DNA from: Compostibacillus humi
GTDB taxonomy: Bacteria; Bacillota; Bacilli; Bacillales; Amphibacillaceae
Length of the DNA: 64,000 nt
Direction of reading: 5' to 3'
Assembly: GCF_014637175.1 (NCBI RefSeq)
Contig: NZ_BMEV01000005.1
Coordinates: 1-64,000 of the forward strand
Shown here in pieces: positions 34,904-44,025 of the stretch. The notes beneath the pieces were generated by a model that searched no databases, was not told the DNA's origin, and worked only from the letters and a program-made list of their open reading frames with translations. The translations under genes were made by a program, and so were the position numbers. Numbering within the stretch: the first letter of the stretch is position 1; every line of letters begins with the position of its first letter.

Positions 34904-36322
34904 ATGCAATCGGTCATCCGTTGGGGACTGAGTCTGTCAGTAATTGGCTACGCCGTGTTGCACTTTATCACCTATTTTTATCCTCAGCCGCTCGCAATCC
35001 GGCTGCTTGCCATTAGCGGCATTGCCATTCTCATCTTTGCCATTGGGGTTCATTCGGTAAAAAAGATGAAATTGCCTATCGCCCTCTTTCTGATTGGCGT
35101 TGGAATTTTGCTGATAAATCAATTGCCGGTAATGCAGGGAGTGGAGCGGGGCGTCTTGCAAATGCGCAATATGATCGGGCTTCTTATCATTATCCCGATG
35201 ATCAGCTGGGTACTGAAGGAAAAGCCCTATATTGAATCCATCGTCACGGTCGCCCACGACTTGTTGGATACGAGCCGGAAATTTTACTTCGGCATGGTTG
35301 CTTTCACCCAAATCATTTCCTACTTCCTGTTATTCGGCTCCATTACGATGATGTACCAAGTGGTGAATGAAGTGCTGAAAGACAAAACGGGGGAAGCGTG
35401 GGAACATTTTAAAGGAACGGCGATGCTGCGGGGGTTTGCCCTTTCTGCCTTGTGGGTCGTAAGCATACCGAGTTTTGCCTTCGTCATTGAAGTTTTGGAC
35501 GCCTCCCTCTGGAAGGCGATTATGCAGGGGCTGGCGGTTGCCCTTATTGCAACGGGAATGGCGGTCCTCTTTTCCATTCGTGAACAAAAGCGATTTGGCG
35601 TCAACATTACCCGGGGCTTGCGGGGAGAAATGGAAGAAATCCTTCAACAGACGTCCCGCCGTAAAAATGTCAGCGGCGATGCGAGGGAATTTTTCATTCT
35701 TTTTGTCAGCCTATTCGGTTCGATTTTCCTCTTGTACGAAATCTTTTCCCTGGAGCTGCTCGTTTTAATTCCGCTCACCATTGTGCTTTGGATTATCGTT
35801 ATTTATTTTGTCGCCGGCAAGATGAAAAAACTGGTGCAGGAAGCCCGCCATTATGTAAAGGAAGATTTGCAGCGGCAAGTGTATCAGCTATGTGTCATGC
35901 TCGGGGCAGGGATGATGATTTATGCCCTCAACCAGATCGGGTTTGCGAAACTGTTTGTTGACCAGCTGTATCGGCTGCAGGAGGCTGTGCCATTTTTAAA
36001 CATCCTCTTTATCCTGCCTTTTATTATTATTTTATTAGGGTTTGTCGGTCTCGGACCGCTCACGGTGATGGTGCTTGTCGGCGGTATTTTGGAGACGATG
36101 CAGCTTTCCTATCCGCCGGAACTGATTGTGCTGGCGCTCACGTCCGGAAGTGCCATTTCGATTTTGCTTTCCCCGTTAATTTTGCCGCTGATCGTTCTGA
36201 GCGGCATGAACGGCATGAGCGGGTTGAAAAATGGCTTCGGCTATAACTGGAAATTTGCCATTGCCCTTTTCGTCGTCGTACAAATTTGGGTTCAGTCCGC
36301 CGCGCTGATTGTGTCGCATTGA
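34904..36322 (+). CDS. Multi-pass permease, paralogue of the protein at 7914
   Basis: A 472-residue protein with about 12 membrane segments. Its layout parallels the permease at 7914-9245: an early LLIIIPMISWVLKE segment matches ILAPLISIPLKQE there, and the C-terminal SAISILLSPLILPLIVLSG ... YNWKFAIAL region matches SASISPMNPLNVIIS ... WNGKYFLSI. By eye the identity is low but collinear. The ATG at 34904 follows AAAGGAG. It stands alone between terminators, so no enzyme context exists. Organic-acid transport is an inference. Confidence 0.65.
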   Translation: MQSVIRWGLSLSVIGYAVLHFITYFYPQPLAIRLLAISGIAILIFAIGVHSVKKMKLPIALFLIGVGILLINQLPVMQGVERGVLQMRNMIGLLIIIPMISWVLKEKPYIESIVTVAHDLLDTSRKFYFGMVAFTQIISYFLLFGSITMMYQVVNEVLKDKTGEAWEHFKGTAMLRGFALSALWVVSIPSFAFVIEVLDASLWKAIMQGLAVALIATGMAVLFSIREQKRFGVNITRGLRGEMEEILQQTSRRKNVSGDAREFFILFVSLFGSIFLLYEIFSLELLVLIPLTIVLWIIVIYFVAGKMKKLVQEARHYVKEDLQRQVYQLCVMLGAGMMIYALNQIGFAKLFVDQLYRLQEAVPFLNILFILPFIIILLGFVGLGPLTVMVLVGGILETMQLSYPPELIVLALTSGSAISILLSPLILPLIVLSGMNGMSGLKNGFGYNWKFAIALFVVVQIWVQSAALIVSH

Positions 36323-36515
36323 ATTTGGAGGCCAGGCTCTTTGTGCAGTCCGCATTATAGGGCTGGACCTCCAGCATTCGTAATGCGTTGAGTTCAAGGA
36401 ATCGTATAGCGCACTTATTGCAACCCCTACCCATCGCGCTGCTATTGCGTTCCGAAACACTCCGATAAAAAATTTGTTTTTGTTCTGTCTGTTGTGGGAT
36501 GAGTATGCATTATTC

Positions 36516-36524
36516 TGGTATACT
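36516..36524 (+). promoter_or_regulatory. Extended -10 promoter of the acyl-CoA oxidation operon
   Basis: TGGTATACT gives a TGn extension and a 5-of-6 -10 box about 48 bp before the TTG start of the SDR. No good -35 box is seen at the right distance, as is common for extended -10 promoters. Confidence 0.5.
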
Positions 36525-36571
36525 AATTGCTATAGACGTAATATTCACAAAAGTGGGAAAGGAGAGGTTAT

Positions 36572-37342
36572 TTGGAGTTAGAACAGGTATCTGCTGTCGT
36601 TACCGGCGGAGCATCCGGTTTAGGGGAGGCAACGGTTCGCAACATTGTCCGCCATGGCGGAAGAGCAACGATTCTGGACGTGCAAGCGGAAAAAGGGGAA
36701 GCATTAGTTAAGGAACTTGGGGAAAGCGTTACCTTCGTCAAAGCAGATGTTACCGATGAAGGAAGCGTGAAACAAGCATTAGCAAAAGCAGCGGAAACGT
36801 ACGGCTCCGTCAATACAGTCGTCAATTGCGCCGGTATTGCCATCGCCAAGAAAACGTACAGTTCGAGGTCAGGGGTCCATGATTTAAAGTCTTTCTCTAA
36901 AGTGATTCAAGTAAACTTAATCGGAACCTTTAACGTTATTCGTCTTGCCGCAGAATTAATGAAAGAGAACGAGCCAAACGAACACGGAGAACGGGGAGTC
37001 ATCATCAACACGGCTTCCGTAGCCGCGTTTGAAGGACAGGTCGGGCAGGTTGCCTACAGTGCATCAAAAGGCGGGATTGTCGGCATGACTTTGCCGATTG
37101 CCCGAGATTTGGCAGAATACGGCATTCGGGTCATGGCCATTGCGCCAGGATTATTTCATACGCCGCTCTTTGCTGGACTGCCGGAAAAGGCCCGGGAAGC
37201 ACTAGGGAAAATGGTTCCATTTCCGCAACGGCTGGGCCTTCCGGAAGAATACGGACAACTGGTGAAAAGCATTATCGAAAATCCGATGCTGAACGGAGAA
37301 ACGATTCGGTTAGACGGGGCGATTCGCATGCAGCCGCGGTAA
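36572..37342 (+). CDS. 3-hydroxyacyl-CoA dehydrogenase type 2-like SDR
   Basis: A 256-residue SDR resembling HSD17B10 (type 2 hydroxyacyl-CoA dehydrogenase): [13 protein letters not shown] near 11, NCAGIAIA near 90, [19 protein letters not shown] with its insertion loop near 100, Ser in [14 protein letters not shown] near 152, and YSASKGG near 169. It should oxidise (3S)-hydroxyacyl-CoA, including 2-methyl-branched forms. The start is TTG 36572 behind GGAGAGG. It is followed by a thiolase and an AMACR-like racemase, a set suited to branched acyl-CoA breakdown. Confidence 0.9.
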   Translation: MELEQVSAVVTGGASGLGEATVRNIVRHGGRATILDVQAEKGEALVKELGESVTFVKADVTDEGSVKQALAKAAETYGSVNTVVNCAGIAIAKKTYSSRSGVHDLKSFSKVIQVNLIGTFNVIRLAAELMKENEPNEHGERGVIINTASVAAFEGQVGQVAYSASKGGIVGMTLPIARDLAEYGIRVMAIAPGLFHTPLFAGLPEKAREALGKMVPFPQRLGLPEEYGQLVKSIIENPMLNGETIRLDGAIRMQPR

Positions 37343-37391
37343 AGTCCAGCAAGCTATTATTTTGCAAAACTCTTAAGAAAGGAATGGGAAG

Positions 37392-38543
37392 ATGAGAGAA
37401 GCGGTAATTGTAGAGGGAGTGCGCACGCCGGTTGGAAAACGGAATGGGCTGCTAAGCGGCATCCGTGCTGATGACCTGGCAGCAAAGCCGCTGGAGGAAT
37501 TGGTGAAGCGGACAGGAATGGAGCCGGACATGATCGAGGATGTCATTTTTGGCTGTGTGTCCCAAGTGGGGGAGCAGTCGCTGGATATTGCCCGGGTAGC
37601 TGCTTTAACGGCAGGATACCCGATTGACGTGCCTGGTGTCACGCTTGACCGCCAATGCGGGTCGAGCCAGCAGGCTGTGCATTTTGCCGCCCAGGCAATT
37701 ATTAGCGGAGATATGGATGTAGTCGTTGCCGGCGGTGTGGAAAACATGTCGCGGGTTCCGATCGGTTCCAATCGGCTGAAGGTGCCCTTTAGCGAAAAAT
37801 TAACGTCCAAGTACGAAATGATCCATCAGGGGATATCGGCAGAGCGGATTGCGGAAAAATGGGGTTTTTCCCGGGAAGAATTGGATGCGTTTTCATTGCG
37901 AAGCCACGAAAAAGCAATCCAGGCGCAGCGGGAAGGCCGGTTTGAGCGGGAAATAATGCCGCTGGAAGTGAGCTTGGAAGACGGCACAACAAAACTGGTA
38001 ACCGAAGATGAAGGGCCGAGGGCTGATACGAGTTTGGAAAAACTGGCAAGCTTAAAGCCGGCCTTTCAGGAAGACGGACGGATTACGGCGGGGAATTCGA
38101 GCCAAATTAGCGACGGGGCAAATGCGATTTTATTGATGTCCCGGGAAAAGGCTGAGGAATTGGGACTGAAGCCAAGATTTCGGGTGCTTGCCCGGACGGT
38201 AGTCGGCTCGGACCCGACTTTGATGCTGACCGGCATTATTCCGGCAACGGAGAAGGTGCTGCGTAAAGCAGGACTGAAATTAGCGGACATCGATATTTTC
38301 GAAGTGAATGAAGCCTTTGCCCCGGTTGTTCTGGCGTGGCTGAAGGAGACGGGGGCAGATTCGAAAAAAGTAAATCCGAACGGCGGAGCGATCGCTTTAG
38401 GACATCCGCTTGGTGCAAGCGGCGGCAGGCTGATGATTACGATGATGCACGAGCTGGAGCGGACCGGCGGGAGATTTGGCTTGCAAACGATGTGCGAAGG
38501 CCACGGCATGGCGAACGCCACAATTATCGAACGGCTGGATTAA
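37392..38543 (+). CDS. Acetyl-CoA acyltransferase (thiolase)
   Basis: A 383-residue thiolase. The nucleophile Cys is in TLDRQCGSSQQAVH near 87; the His is in GGAIALGHPLGASGGR near 340 and the second Cys in QTMCEGHGMANA near 371. Length and spacing fit biosynthetic/degradative type II thiolases. It cleaves 3-oxoacyl-CoA with CoA at the end of beta-oxidation. It begins 49 bp after the SDR and precedes the racemase gene in the same direction. Confidence 0.92.
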   Translation: MREAVIVEGVRTPVGKRNGLLSGIRADDLAAKPLEELVKRTGMEPDMIEDVIFGCVSQVGEQSLDIARVAALTAGYPIDVPGVTLDRQCGSSQQAVHFAAQAIISGDMDVVVAGGVENMSRVPIGSNRLKVPFSEKLTSKYEMIHQGISAERIAEKWGFSREELDAFSLRSHEKAIQAQREGRFEREIMPLEVSLEDGTTKLVTEDEGPRADTSLEKLASLKPAFQEDGRITAGNSSQISDGANAILLMSREKAEELGLKPRFRVLARTVVGSDPTLMLTGIIPATEKVLRKAGLKLADIDIFEVNEAFAPVVLAWLKETGADSKKVNPNGGAIALGHPLGASGGRLMITMMHELERTGGRFGLQTMCEGHGMANATIIERLD

Positions 38544-38631
38544 TGTAAGCCCGCCGGCTTTGGCCGAGACTTATCACGCCCATGTTACGCATTGGGTCAG
38601 GCGGAGTGCTTTAAGAGAAAGGAGGAGACAG

Positions 38632-39735
38632 ATGCCGCTTACCTCAGTCCGGGTATTGGATTTAACCCGGTTATTGCCGGGACCTTATTGTACGATGATT
38701 CTGGCTGATTTTGGCGCAGAGGTCATTAAAGTGGAAGAGCCGGGGACAGGCGATTATGCGAGGGCTTTTGAACCGAAAGTCGACGGAAGCAGTTCCATGT
38801 TTCATTCCTTAAACCGGAATAAAAAAAGCATTTGCCTCGATTTAAAAACGGACGAAGGGCGCAATGCGTTTCTTGAATTAGCGAAACAGGCAGATGTCGT
38901 CATCGAGTCGTTCCGTCCTGGTGTGATGAAGCGGCTTGGCCTTGATTACGAGAAGCTGAAAAACGTGAATGAAAAAATCATCTATTGTGCCATTACCGGC
39001 TACGGACAGACGGGCCCATACCGGGATCGGGCCGGTCATGATATTAATTACATCGGCTATAGCGGACTACTCGATTTAATGGGAGAACGGGGCGGTAAAC
39101 CTGTCGTGCCGGCAGCACAAATTGCCGATCTTGGCGGCGGAGCATGGCCGGCTGCAGTCGGAATTTTGCTCGCCCTCTTTGAACGGGAAAAATCAGGGAA
39201 AGGCCAGTTTATCGATATTTCCATGATGGACGGGGTCATCTCCTGGCTGCAGACCGCACTTCCAGGCTTTTTATCTCACCGCCTTCAGCCGCGCCGGGGA
39301 GAACAGATGCTGAGCGGAGGACTTGCCTGTTACGAAGTATATGAAACAAAGGACGGGCGCTGGCTGGCTGTCGGAGCATTGGAACCTAAATTTTGGGCAC
39401 AATTTTGCCGGAAAATCGGGAAGGAATCTTTGATTGATAAGCTATATGCGCCAGCGGAAAAGCAGGATGAAATGAAGCAGGAAATTCAAAAAACAATCCA
39501 GCAAAAAACGCTGGAAGAATGGATGGATATTTTCGCCGGGACGGACGCCTGTGTGTCACCAGTCTTGACTTTGGAAGAAATGGTGGAGAACCCGCACGTA
39601 AAGGAGCGGGGGATGATTCAGGAACTGGAGGCCGGTAAATACGTGGCAAATCCGATTAAATTATCGGAAACTCCGGCAGCAATCCGTACACCAGCACCAC
39701 AATTGGGCGAACATACAGAAGAAATTTTGCCGTAA
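38632..39735 (+). CDS. Alpha-methylacyl-CoA racemase-like protein (CaiB/BaiF family)
   Basis: A 367-residue family III protein. It carries the racemase signature GHDINYIGYSGLL near 127, whose His is the catalytic base in AMACR, and a matching Asp region QIADLGGGAWPA near 160. The start ATG 38632 is set by AAAGGAGGAG; the frame is open further upstream without a site. AMACR inverts the 2-methyl stereocentre of branched acyl-CoAs before beta-oxidation, which fits the HSD10-like SDR and thiolase beside it. A CoA-transferase role is less likely given the motif. Confidence 0.88.
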   Translation: MPLTSVRVLDLTRLLPGPYCTMILADFGAEVIKVEEPGTGDYARAFEPKVDGSSSMFHSLNRNKKSICLDLKTDEGRNAFLELAKQADVVIESFRPGVMKRLGLDYEKLKNVNEKIIYCAITGYGQTGPYRDRAGHDINYIGYSGLLDLMGERGGKPVVPAAQIADLGGGAWPAAVGILLALFEREKSGKGQFIDISMMDGVISWLQTALPGFLSHRLQPRRGEQMLSGGLACYEVYETKDGRWLAVGALEPKFWAQFCRKIGKESLIDKLYAPAEKQDEMKQEIQKTIQQKTLEEWMDIFAGTDACVSPVLTLEEMVENPHVKERGMIQELEAGKYVANPIKLSETPAAIRTPAPQLGEHTEEILP

Positions 39736-39869
39736 AGGAATTAGAGAAAATGCAGGGATATTTGACTGCGTTTGCGGCAGGGATGTGTAATATTGAAAGG
39801 CTCACTACTGTTGGTAACTAATTCCGCTATAATTAGAATTAAAAGATAACTAAAAATAATTTCATTTCA

Positions 39870-39899
39870 TTGACAATTTTAACAGCCTTACTTTAAGAT
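39870..39899 (+). promoter_or_regulatory. Sigma-A promoter of the enoyl-CoA hydratase operon
   Basis: Perfect TTGACA (39870-39875) and TAAGAT (39894-39899) with an 18-bp spacer. A palindromic operator lies just downstream of the predicted start. Confidence 0.6.
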
Positions 39900-39913
39900 T
39901 GAAATACATTGAC

Positions 39914-39927
39914 TGAATGCTCATTCA
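39914..39927. promoter_or_regulatory. Candidate TetR/FadR-type operator
   Basis: Perfect palindrome TGAATGCTCATTCA. Its half sites TGAATG/CATTCA are those of the Bacillus FadR fatty-acid repressor operator, though the spacing here is shorter. Located at about +8 to +21 relative to the promoter above, it is well placed for repression relieved by acyl-CoA. No tetR gene is present in the window. Confidence 0.6.
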
Positions 39928-40001
39928 AAGTACTGGCACACCGGCGGGACCTGGCTTAGGGAATGCCTGGCACCGGTGATGTTTATAAAGGAGGATGTAG
40001 G

Positions 40002-40781
40002 ATGACGACGGTAAATACGAAACGGAACGGGGCGGTGTTTGAAATTGAGCTGAACCGCCCGGAAAAATTAAATGCGCTGAATAAAGACTTGGCGCTCGAC
40101 TTGGCCAAAGCAGTGGATGAAGCGAAAAATGACCCGGATGTGCGGGCGGTAATTTTGTACGGCAGCGGCAAAGCTTTTTCTGCCGGCGGGGATTTAAAAG
40201 ATTTTGGCATCGACGTTTCCGATCCGCTCCAAGTAAAGGAATTCCTGCAAAAAGGCCATGAAGCGGTGCTTGGACTCTACAATATGGAAAAGCCGGTTAT
40301 TGCAGCAGTTCACGGAGCGGCAGTCGGAGCGGGATGCAATTTAGCTTTTGCCTGCGACATCATCATTGCCGATGAGACCGCAGCCTTCTCGGAAATCTTC
40401 TGCAAAGTGGGAGCCCTGCCTGATTTTGGCGGCCTCTATTTCCTCCCGCAAAAGGTGGGAATGCATGTTGCTGCAGAACTCATCTTCACCGGCCGGATGG
40501 TGAAGGCGGAAGAAGCAAAAGAACTCGGTCTTATCAACCGGATCGTAAAAGAAGGCGAAGCGCTGGCGGAAGCACGGAAATTTGCTGAACAGCTCGCTCA
40601 AGGCCCGACGAAAACATTAGGGATGGCAAAACGGATTTTGCATCAGGCGCCGTATATGTCATTAGAAGACGTGCTGCAGCTGGAAGCTTACAGCCAGGCG
40701 GTCACCTTCCAGTCTGAGGACTTTAAAGAAGGACGGAATGCTTTTTTGGAAAAACGTGCGCCGGAATTCCGCGGCCGTTAA
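40002..40781 (+). CDS. Enoyl-CoA hydratase/isomerase family protein
   Basis: A 259-residue crotonase. The first oxyanion segment is SGKAFSAGGDLKDFG near 54 and the second is HGAAVGAGCNLAFACD near 100. At the usual catalytic positions the stretch SEIFCKVGALPDFGGLYFLP near 127 has a Glu in the first but an Asp in place of the second Glu, which is seen in isomerase-type (PaaG-like) members. ATG 40002 follows AAAGGAGG. It opens an operon with nitronate monooxygenase, thioesterase and MBL genes under the FadR-like operator. Confidence 0.9.
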   Translation: MTTVNTKRNGAVFEIELNRPEKLNALNKDLALDLAKAVDEAKNDPDVRAVILYGSGKAFSAGGDLKDFGIDVSDPLQVKEFLQKGHEAVLGLYNMEKPVIAAVHGAAVGAGCNLAFACDIIIADETAAFSEIFCKVGALPDFGGLYFLPQKVGMHVAAELIFTGRMVKAEEAKELGLINRIVKEGEALAEARKFAEQLAQGPTKTLGMAKRILHQAPYMSLEDVLQLEAYSQAVTFQSEDFKEGRNAFLEKRAPEFRGR

Positions 40782-40790
40782 GGGGTTGGG

Positions 40791-41774
40791 ATGATGTTTC
40801 AAATCGAGGAAATCAAGAAAAATTTACGCATTCCCGTCATAATGGCACCTATGTTTCTCGTCTCCGGTCCGGAGATGGTCATGGAAGCATGCAAATCTGG
40901 AATAATCGGCTCCTTTCCCGCCTTAAATGCCCGCACCGCATCCATGCTTGCGGAGTGGATGGAGGAAATTAACCGGGAACTGGAAGCCTATCAGAAACAA
41001 TTCCCGGATAAAAAGGTTGCACCGTGGGCGATCAACTACATTACCCACCGGTCCAACAAACGGTACGTGGAAGACTTGGAACTGATTGAACGCTTTAAAC
41101 CGCCGATTGTTATTACGTCCCTCGGCGATCCGTCCCGGGTGGCGGAAATTGTCCATCGCTACGGCGGGCTCGTTTTCTCCGACGTCATCAATATAAAATA
41201 TGCCAAAAAAGCAATCGAAAAGGGAAGCGACGGTCTCGTTCTCGTTTCGGCCGGAGCTGGGGGGCACGGCGGCACGTACAATCCGTTCGCATTTATCCAT
41301 GAAGTGCGCACCTTTTTTGACGGCCCGATTGCTCTCGCCGGCACGCTGACAAAGGGAGAAGATATTTTGGCAGCGGAAATTTTAGGGGCAGATTTTGCCT
41401 ATATCGGCACCCGGTTTATCCCAGCGAAGGAGAGCCGGGCTCAGGAAGAATATAAACAGGCAATTGCCGATGCGACCATCGAAGATATTATTTACACGGA
41501 TGCCTTTAGCGGAATTAACGCCAACTACCTTCTTCCGAGCATTGTCCGCGCCGGGCTGGACCCGGAAAAATTAAAAAGCAAAGAAAAAATCGATTTATCC
41601 GAGCTAAGCAATTCGAAAGCAAAAGCATGGAAAGATATTTGGGGAGCAGGGCAAGGCGTCGGCCCGATTGACAAGACGAATCAGACGGTGGAAGAAATCG
41701 TTGCCGAACTGGAATTTTCCTATAAAGCGGCAAAACAGAAAATTATTAATAAACATATGGCTTTCGAAAAATAA
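40791..41774 (+). CDS. Nitronate monooxygenase family protein
   Basis: A 327-residue FMN-dependent TIM-barrel protein of the NMO/2-nitropropane dioxygenase family. IPVIMAPMFLVSGPEMV is at the N-terminus, and the flavin/catalytic loop SAGAGGHGGTYNPFAFI near 156 includes the catalytic-type His. It begins 10 bp after the hydratase. In acyl-CoA operons such proteins are often of unclear use, possibly as enoyl reductases or for removal of toxic nitronates; the substrate is not predictable. ATG at 40791 or 40794. Confidence 0.87.
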   Translation: MMFQIEEIKKNLRIPVIMAPMFLVSGPEMVMEACKSGIIGSFPALNARTASMLAEWMEEINRELEAYQKQFPDKKVAPWAINYITHRSNKRYVEDLELIERFKPPIVITSLGDPSRVAEIVHRYGGLVFSDVINIKYAKKAIEKGSDGLVLVSAGAGGHGGTYNPFAFIHEVRTFFDGPIALAGTLTKGEDILAAEILGADFAYIGTRFIPAKESRAQEEYKQAIADATIEDIIYTDAFSGINANYLLPSIVRAGLDPEKLKSKEKIDLSELSNSKAKAWKDIWGAGQGVGPIDKTNQTVEEIVAELEFSYKAAKQKIINKHMAFEK

Positions 41775-41813
41775 GGAAGGGCTGCACGCCCGGGAAACGG
41801 AAAGGAGATTGCC

Positions 41814-42218
41814 GTGGAAACTGTTACGACGATTGCGATTGAGCCCAATCATATCGATGAATTGGGCCATGTCAATAACACTTTCTATGTAGCATACTTG
41901 GAACAGGCGCGGGGAGATTGGTATGAGCGGGCGGGAATCTCCTTTTCCCAAATGAATGAACGGGGAATCGGAACTGTCCTCGTCCGTCTCGATATCCAGT
42001 TTAAAAAGGAACTGCTGCTGGAAGACCGGCCGACCGTACATACAATTCCTCACCGGCTTGGGAACAAAAGCTTTGTTTTCCGGCAAGTGATGTACAATCA
42101 GCGGAAGGAAGTCGTTGCTGAAGCGGCAGTGACGAACGTTATGTTTGATGTAAAACAGCGTAAAAGCATTCCCGTCGCAGAAGAAATTCGAAAGTTTTTT
42201 CCTAAAACGGAAGAATAG
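41814..42218 (+). CDS. Acyl-CoA thioesterase (4-hydroxybenzoyl-CoA thioesterase family)
   Basis: A 134-residue hotdog thioesterase. The signature HIDELGHVNNTFYVAYLEQAR lies near residue 13 with the catalytic Asp in the DxxGHVNN motif. The start is GTG 41814 behind AAAGGAG. It would hydrolyse acyl-CoA or aroyl-CoA. It lies 39 bp after the monooxygenase and 11 bp before an MBL gene in the same operon. Confidence 0.88.
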   Translation: METVTTIAIEPNHIDELGHVNNTFYVAYLEQARGDWYERAGISFSQMNERGIGTVLVRLDIQFKKELLLEDRPTVHTIPHRLGNKSFVFRQVMYNQRKEVVAEAAVTNVMFDVKQRKSIPVAEEIRKFFPKTEE

Positions 42219-42229
42219 GAAGTGATGTT

Positions 42230-43168
42230 TTGCTAGAGGAATACGGGATTCATTTCATCCGGATGGACCTGCCTTTTCGCCTGAATCATGTCAATTGCTT
42301 TCTCGCTGAGGGAGAAAAGGGCTGGAAAATCATCGATACCGGACTGCATAATAAAGAAACCGTCCACCGGTGGGAACAGGAATTGGCAGGAAAACAGGTA
42401 ACGGATATCATTATAACCCACTACCACCCGGACCATTTCGGCTATGCTGGCGGCCTTCAGGAAAAATACGGAGCCGACGTGCATATGTCGAAAATCGATG
42501 CCCATTCGGGGCTGCACGCCTGGGAACTGGACTGGATCAACAAGCTGCACGATTCCTATGTCTTGGCGGGAATTCCGGTGCATATTGCCAATGATATGGT
42601 CATCAATACGAAGGAATTTATCCCGCGGGTTACGCCGTATCCAACGGTGAATCACTATTTGGAAGAGGGGCAGCACATCACCATCGGCAGCTTGGATTTT
42701 GAAGTGTTTTTTACGCCGGGACATTCCGACGGGCTGGTCGTTTTCTTTCAGCGGGAAAAGCGCATTTTATTGTCCACCGATCATATTTTGCCGCGGATTA
42801 CACCGAATATTTCCTACTGGTTCCACGGAGAGCGAAATCCGCTCAAACGGTATTTCTCCTCATTGGAAAAAATTCGCGCTCTGAATGCAGACTTGGTCGT
42901 GCCGTCCCATGGAAAGCCTTTTTACGATGCGAATCAGCGCATTGATGAAATTATCGCCCATCACGAGGAGCGGCTCGATGCGACGAGGAAGGCAGTGGAA
43001 CAGGGGAATACGGTATACGGCATTTGCCGCGAACTTTTCCCTCATATTAAAACGATTCACGAAATGCGCTTTGCCATTGGCGAAACGATCGCCCATCTGG
43101 AATATTTGCGGGAAAAACACGAGTGTGTGTGCGAACTGCGGAATGGAGTCTATTGGTATTATCGCTAG
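42230..43168 (+). CDS. MBL-fold metallo-hydrolase
   Basis: A 312-residue metallo-beta-lactamase-fold hydrolase. The metal motif THYHPDHFG is near residue 63, a His in TPGHSDG near 164, and an Asp in LLSTDHILP near 181; a C-terminal winged-helix-like region follows (near 250-312), as in the LACTB2-type group. It starts at TTG 42230 behind AGGAAGTG. Being last in a CoA-ester operon, it may act as an additional thioesterase or lactonase. It shows no close similarity to the lactonase-like protein at 1961. Confidence 0.83.
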   Translation: MLEEYGIHFIRMDLPFRLNHVNCFLAEGEKGWKIIDTGLHNKETVHRWEQELAGKQVTDIIITHYHPDHFGYAGGLQEKYGADVHMSKIDAHSGLHAWELDWINKLHDSYVLAGIPVHIANDMVINTKEFIPRVTPYPTVNHYLEEGQHITIGSLDFEVFFTPGHSDGLVVFFQREKRILLSTDHILPRITPNISYWFHGERNPLKRYFSSLEKIRALNADLVVPSHGKPFYDANQRIDEIIAHHEERLDATRKAVEQGNTVYGICRELFPHIKTIHEMRFAIGETIAHLEYLREKHECVCELRNGVYWYYR

Positions 43169-43401
43169 GTGGCGGGCTATATTTAGCTGCTGCTTTAGGG
43201 GAGCAGTGCGATAGGATGCTCACAGGAATTGGGATTTTTCTGTGGGCATTTCTTTTTCGCGGAGGAATTACATTATTCTAGTTTTTTGAGCCGTATTACG
43301 GGATGATATAGACGGATAGCATTCGTTTTCCGCACCAGCTTGGTAGATAAGAGCGCCTTAAAGACCAAAAGAATCGGATTTTTATGTCCGAACGGTCCAT
43401 A

Positions 43402-44025
43402 GAATTATTCTAAAGTCCAATAGAGCCCGTTTTTTGCGCCAAAAGTGCTTATAGAAGCGTTCTAAAGCCCAAAAGAGTTCATTTTTTATGTCAAAAGTGC
43501 TCATAGAAGCGTTCTAAAGCCCAAAAGAGTTGATTTTTTATGTCAAAAGTGCTCATAGAAGCGTTCTAAAGCCCAAAAGAGTTCATTTTTTATGTCAAAA
43601 GTGCTTATAGAAGCGTTCTAAAGCCCAAAAGAGTTGATTTTTTGCCTCAAAAGTGCTCATAGAAGCGTTCTAAAGCCCGAAATAGTTGATTTTTTGCGCC
43701 AAAAGTGCTCATAGAAGCGTTCTAAAGCCCAAAAGAGTTGATTTTTTGCGCCAAAAGTGCTCATAGAAGCGTTCTAAAGCCCAAAAGAGTTGATTTTTTG
43801 CGCCAAAAGTGCTCATAGAAGCGTTCTAAAGCCCAAAAGAGTTCATTTTTTGCGCCAAAAGTGCTCATAGAAGCGTTCTAAAGCCCAAAAGAGTTGATTT
43901 TTTGCCTCAAAAGTGCTCATAGAAGCGTTCTAAAGCCCAAAAGAGTTCATTTTTTGCGCCAAAAGTGTTCATAGAAGCGTTCTAAAGTCTAATAGAGCCC
44001 GTTTTTTAAGAAGCATTCTAATGTC
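43402..44025. repeat. 52-bp tandem repeat array, 12 units
   Basis: The segment GAAGCGTTCTAAAGCCC recurs at exact 52-bp steps from 43402 to 43974 without indels. The unit continues AAAAGAGTT(C/G)ATTTTTT and ends near CAAAAGTGCTCATA. The main variation is a small cassette, ATGTC versus GCGCC or GCCTC. Degenerate copies extend to about 43340 on the left and 44230 on the right. The rest of the 43169-44314 gap holds no gene. With 52 not divisible by 3 and stops in all frames, the array is not coding. Confidence 0.97.

Noticed and set aside
36326-36373. Inverted repeat TGGAGG/CCTCCA after the permease at 34904, as terminator
   Set aside because: The stem has a bulge, a loop over 20 nt and no T-run behind it, so it was not listed as a terminator.
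43402-44025. 52-bp array considered as a CRISPR
   Set aside because: The whole 52-bp unit is repeated. There are no unique spacers between constant repeats and no cas genes in the window.
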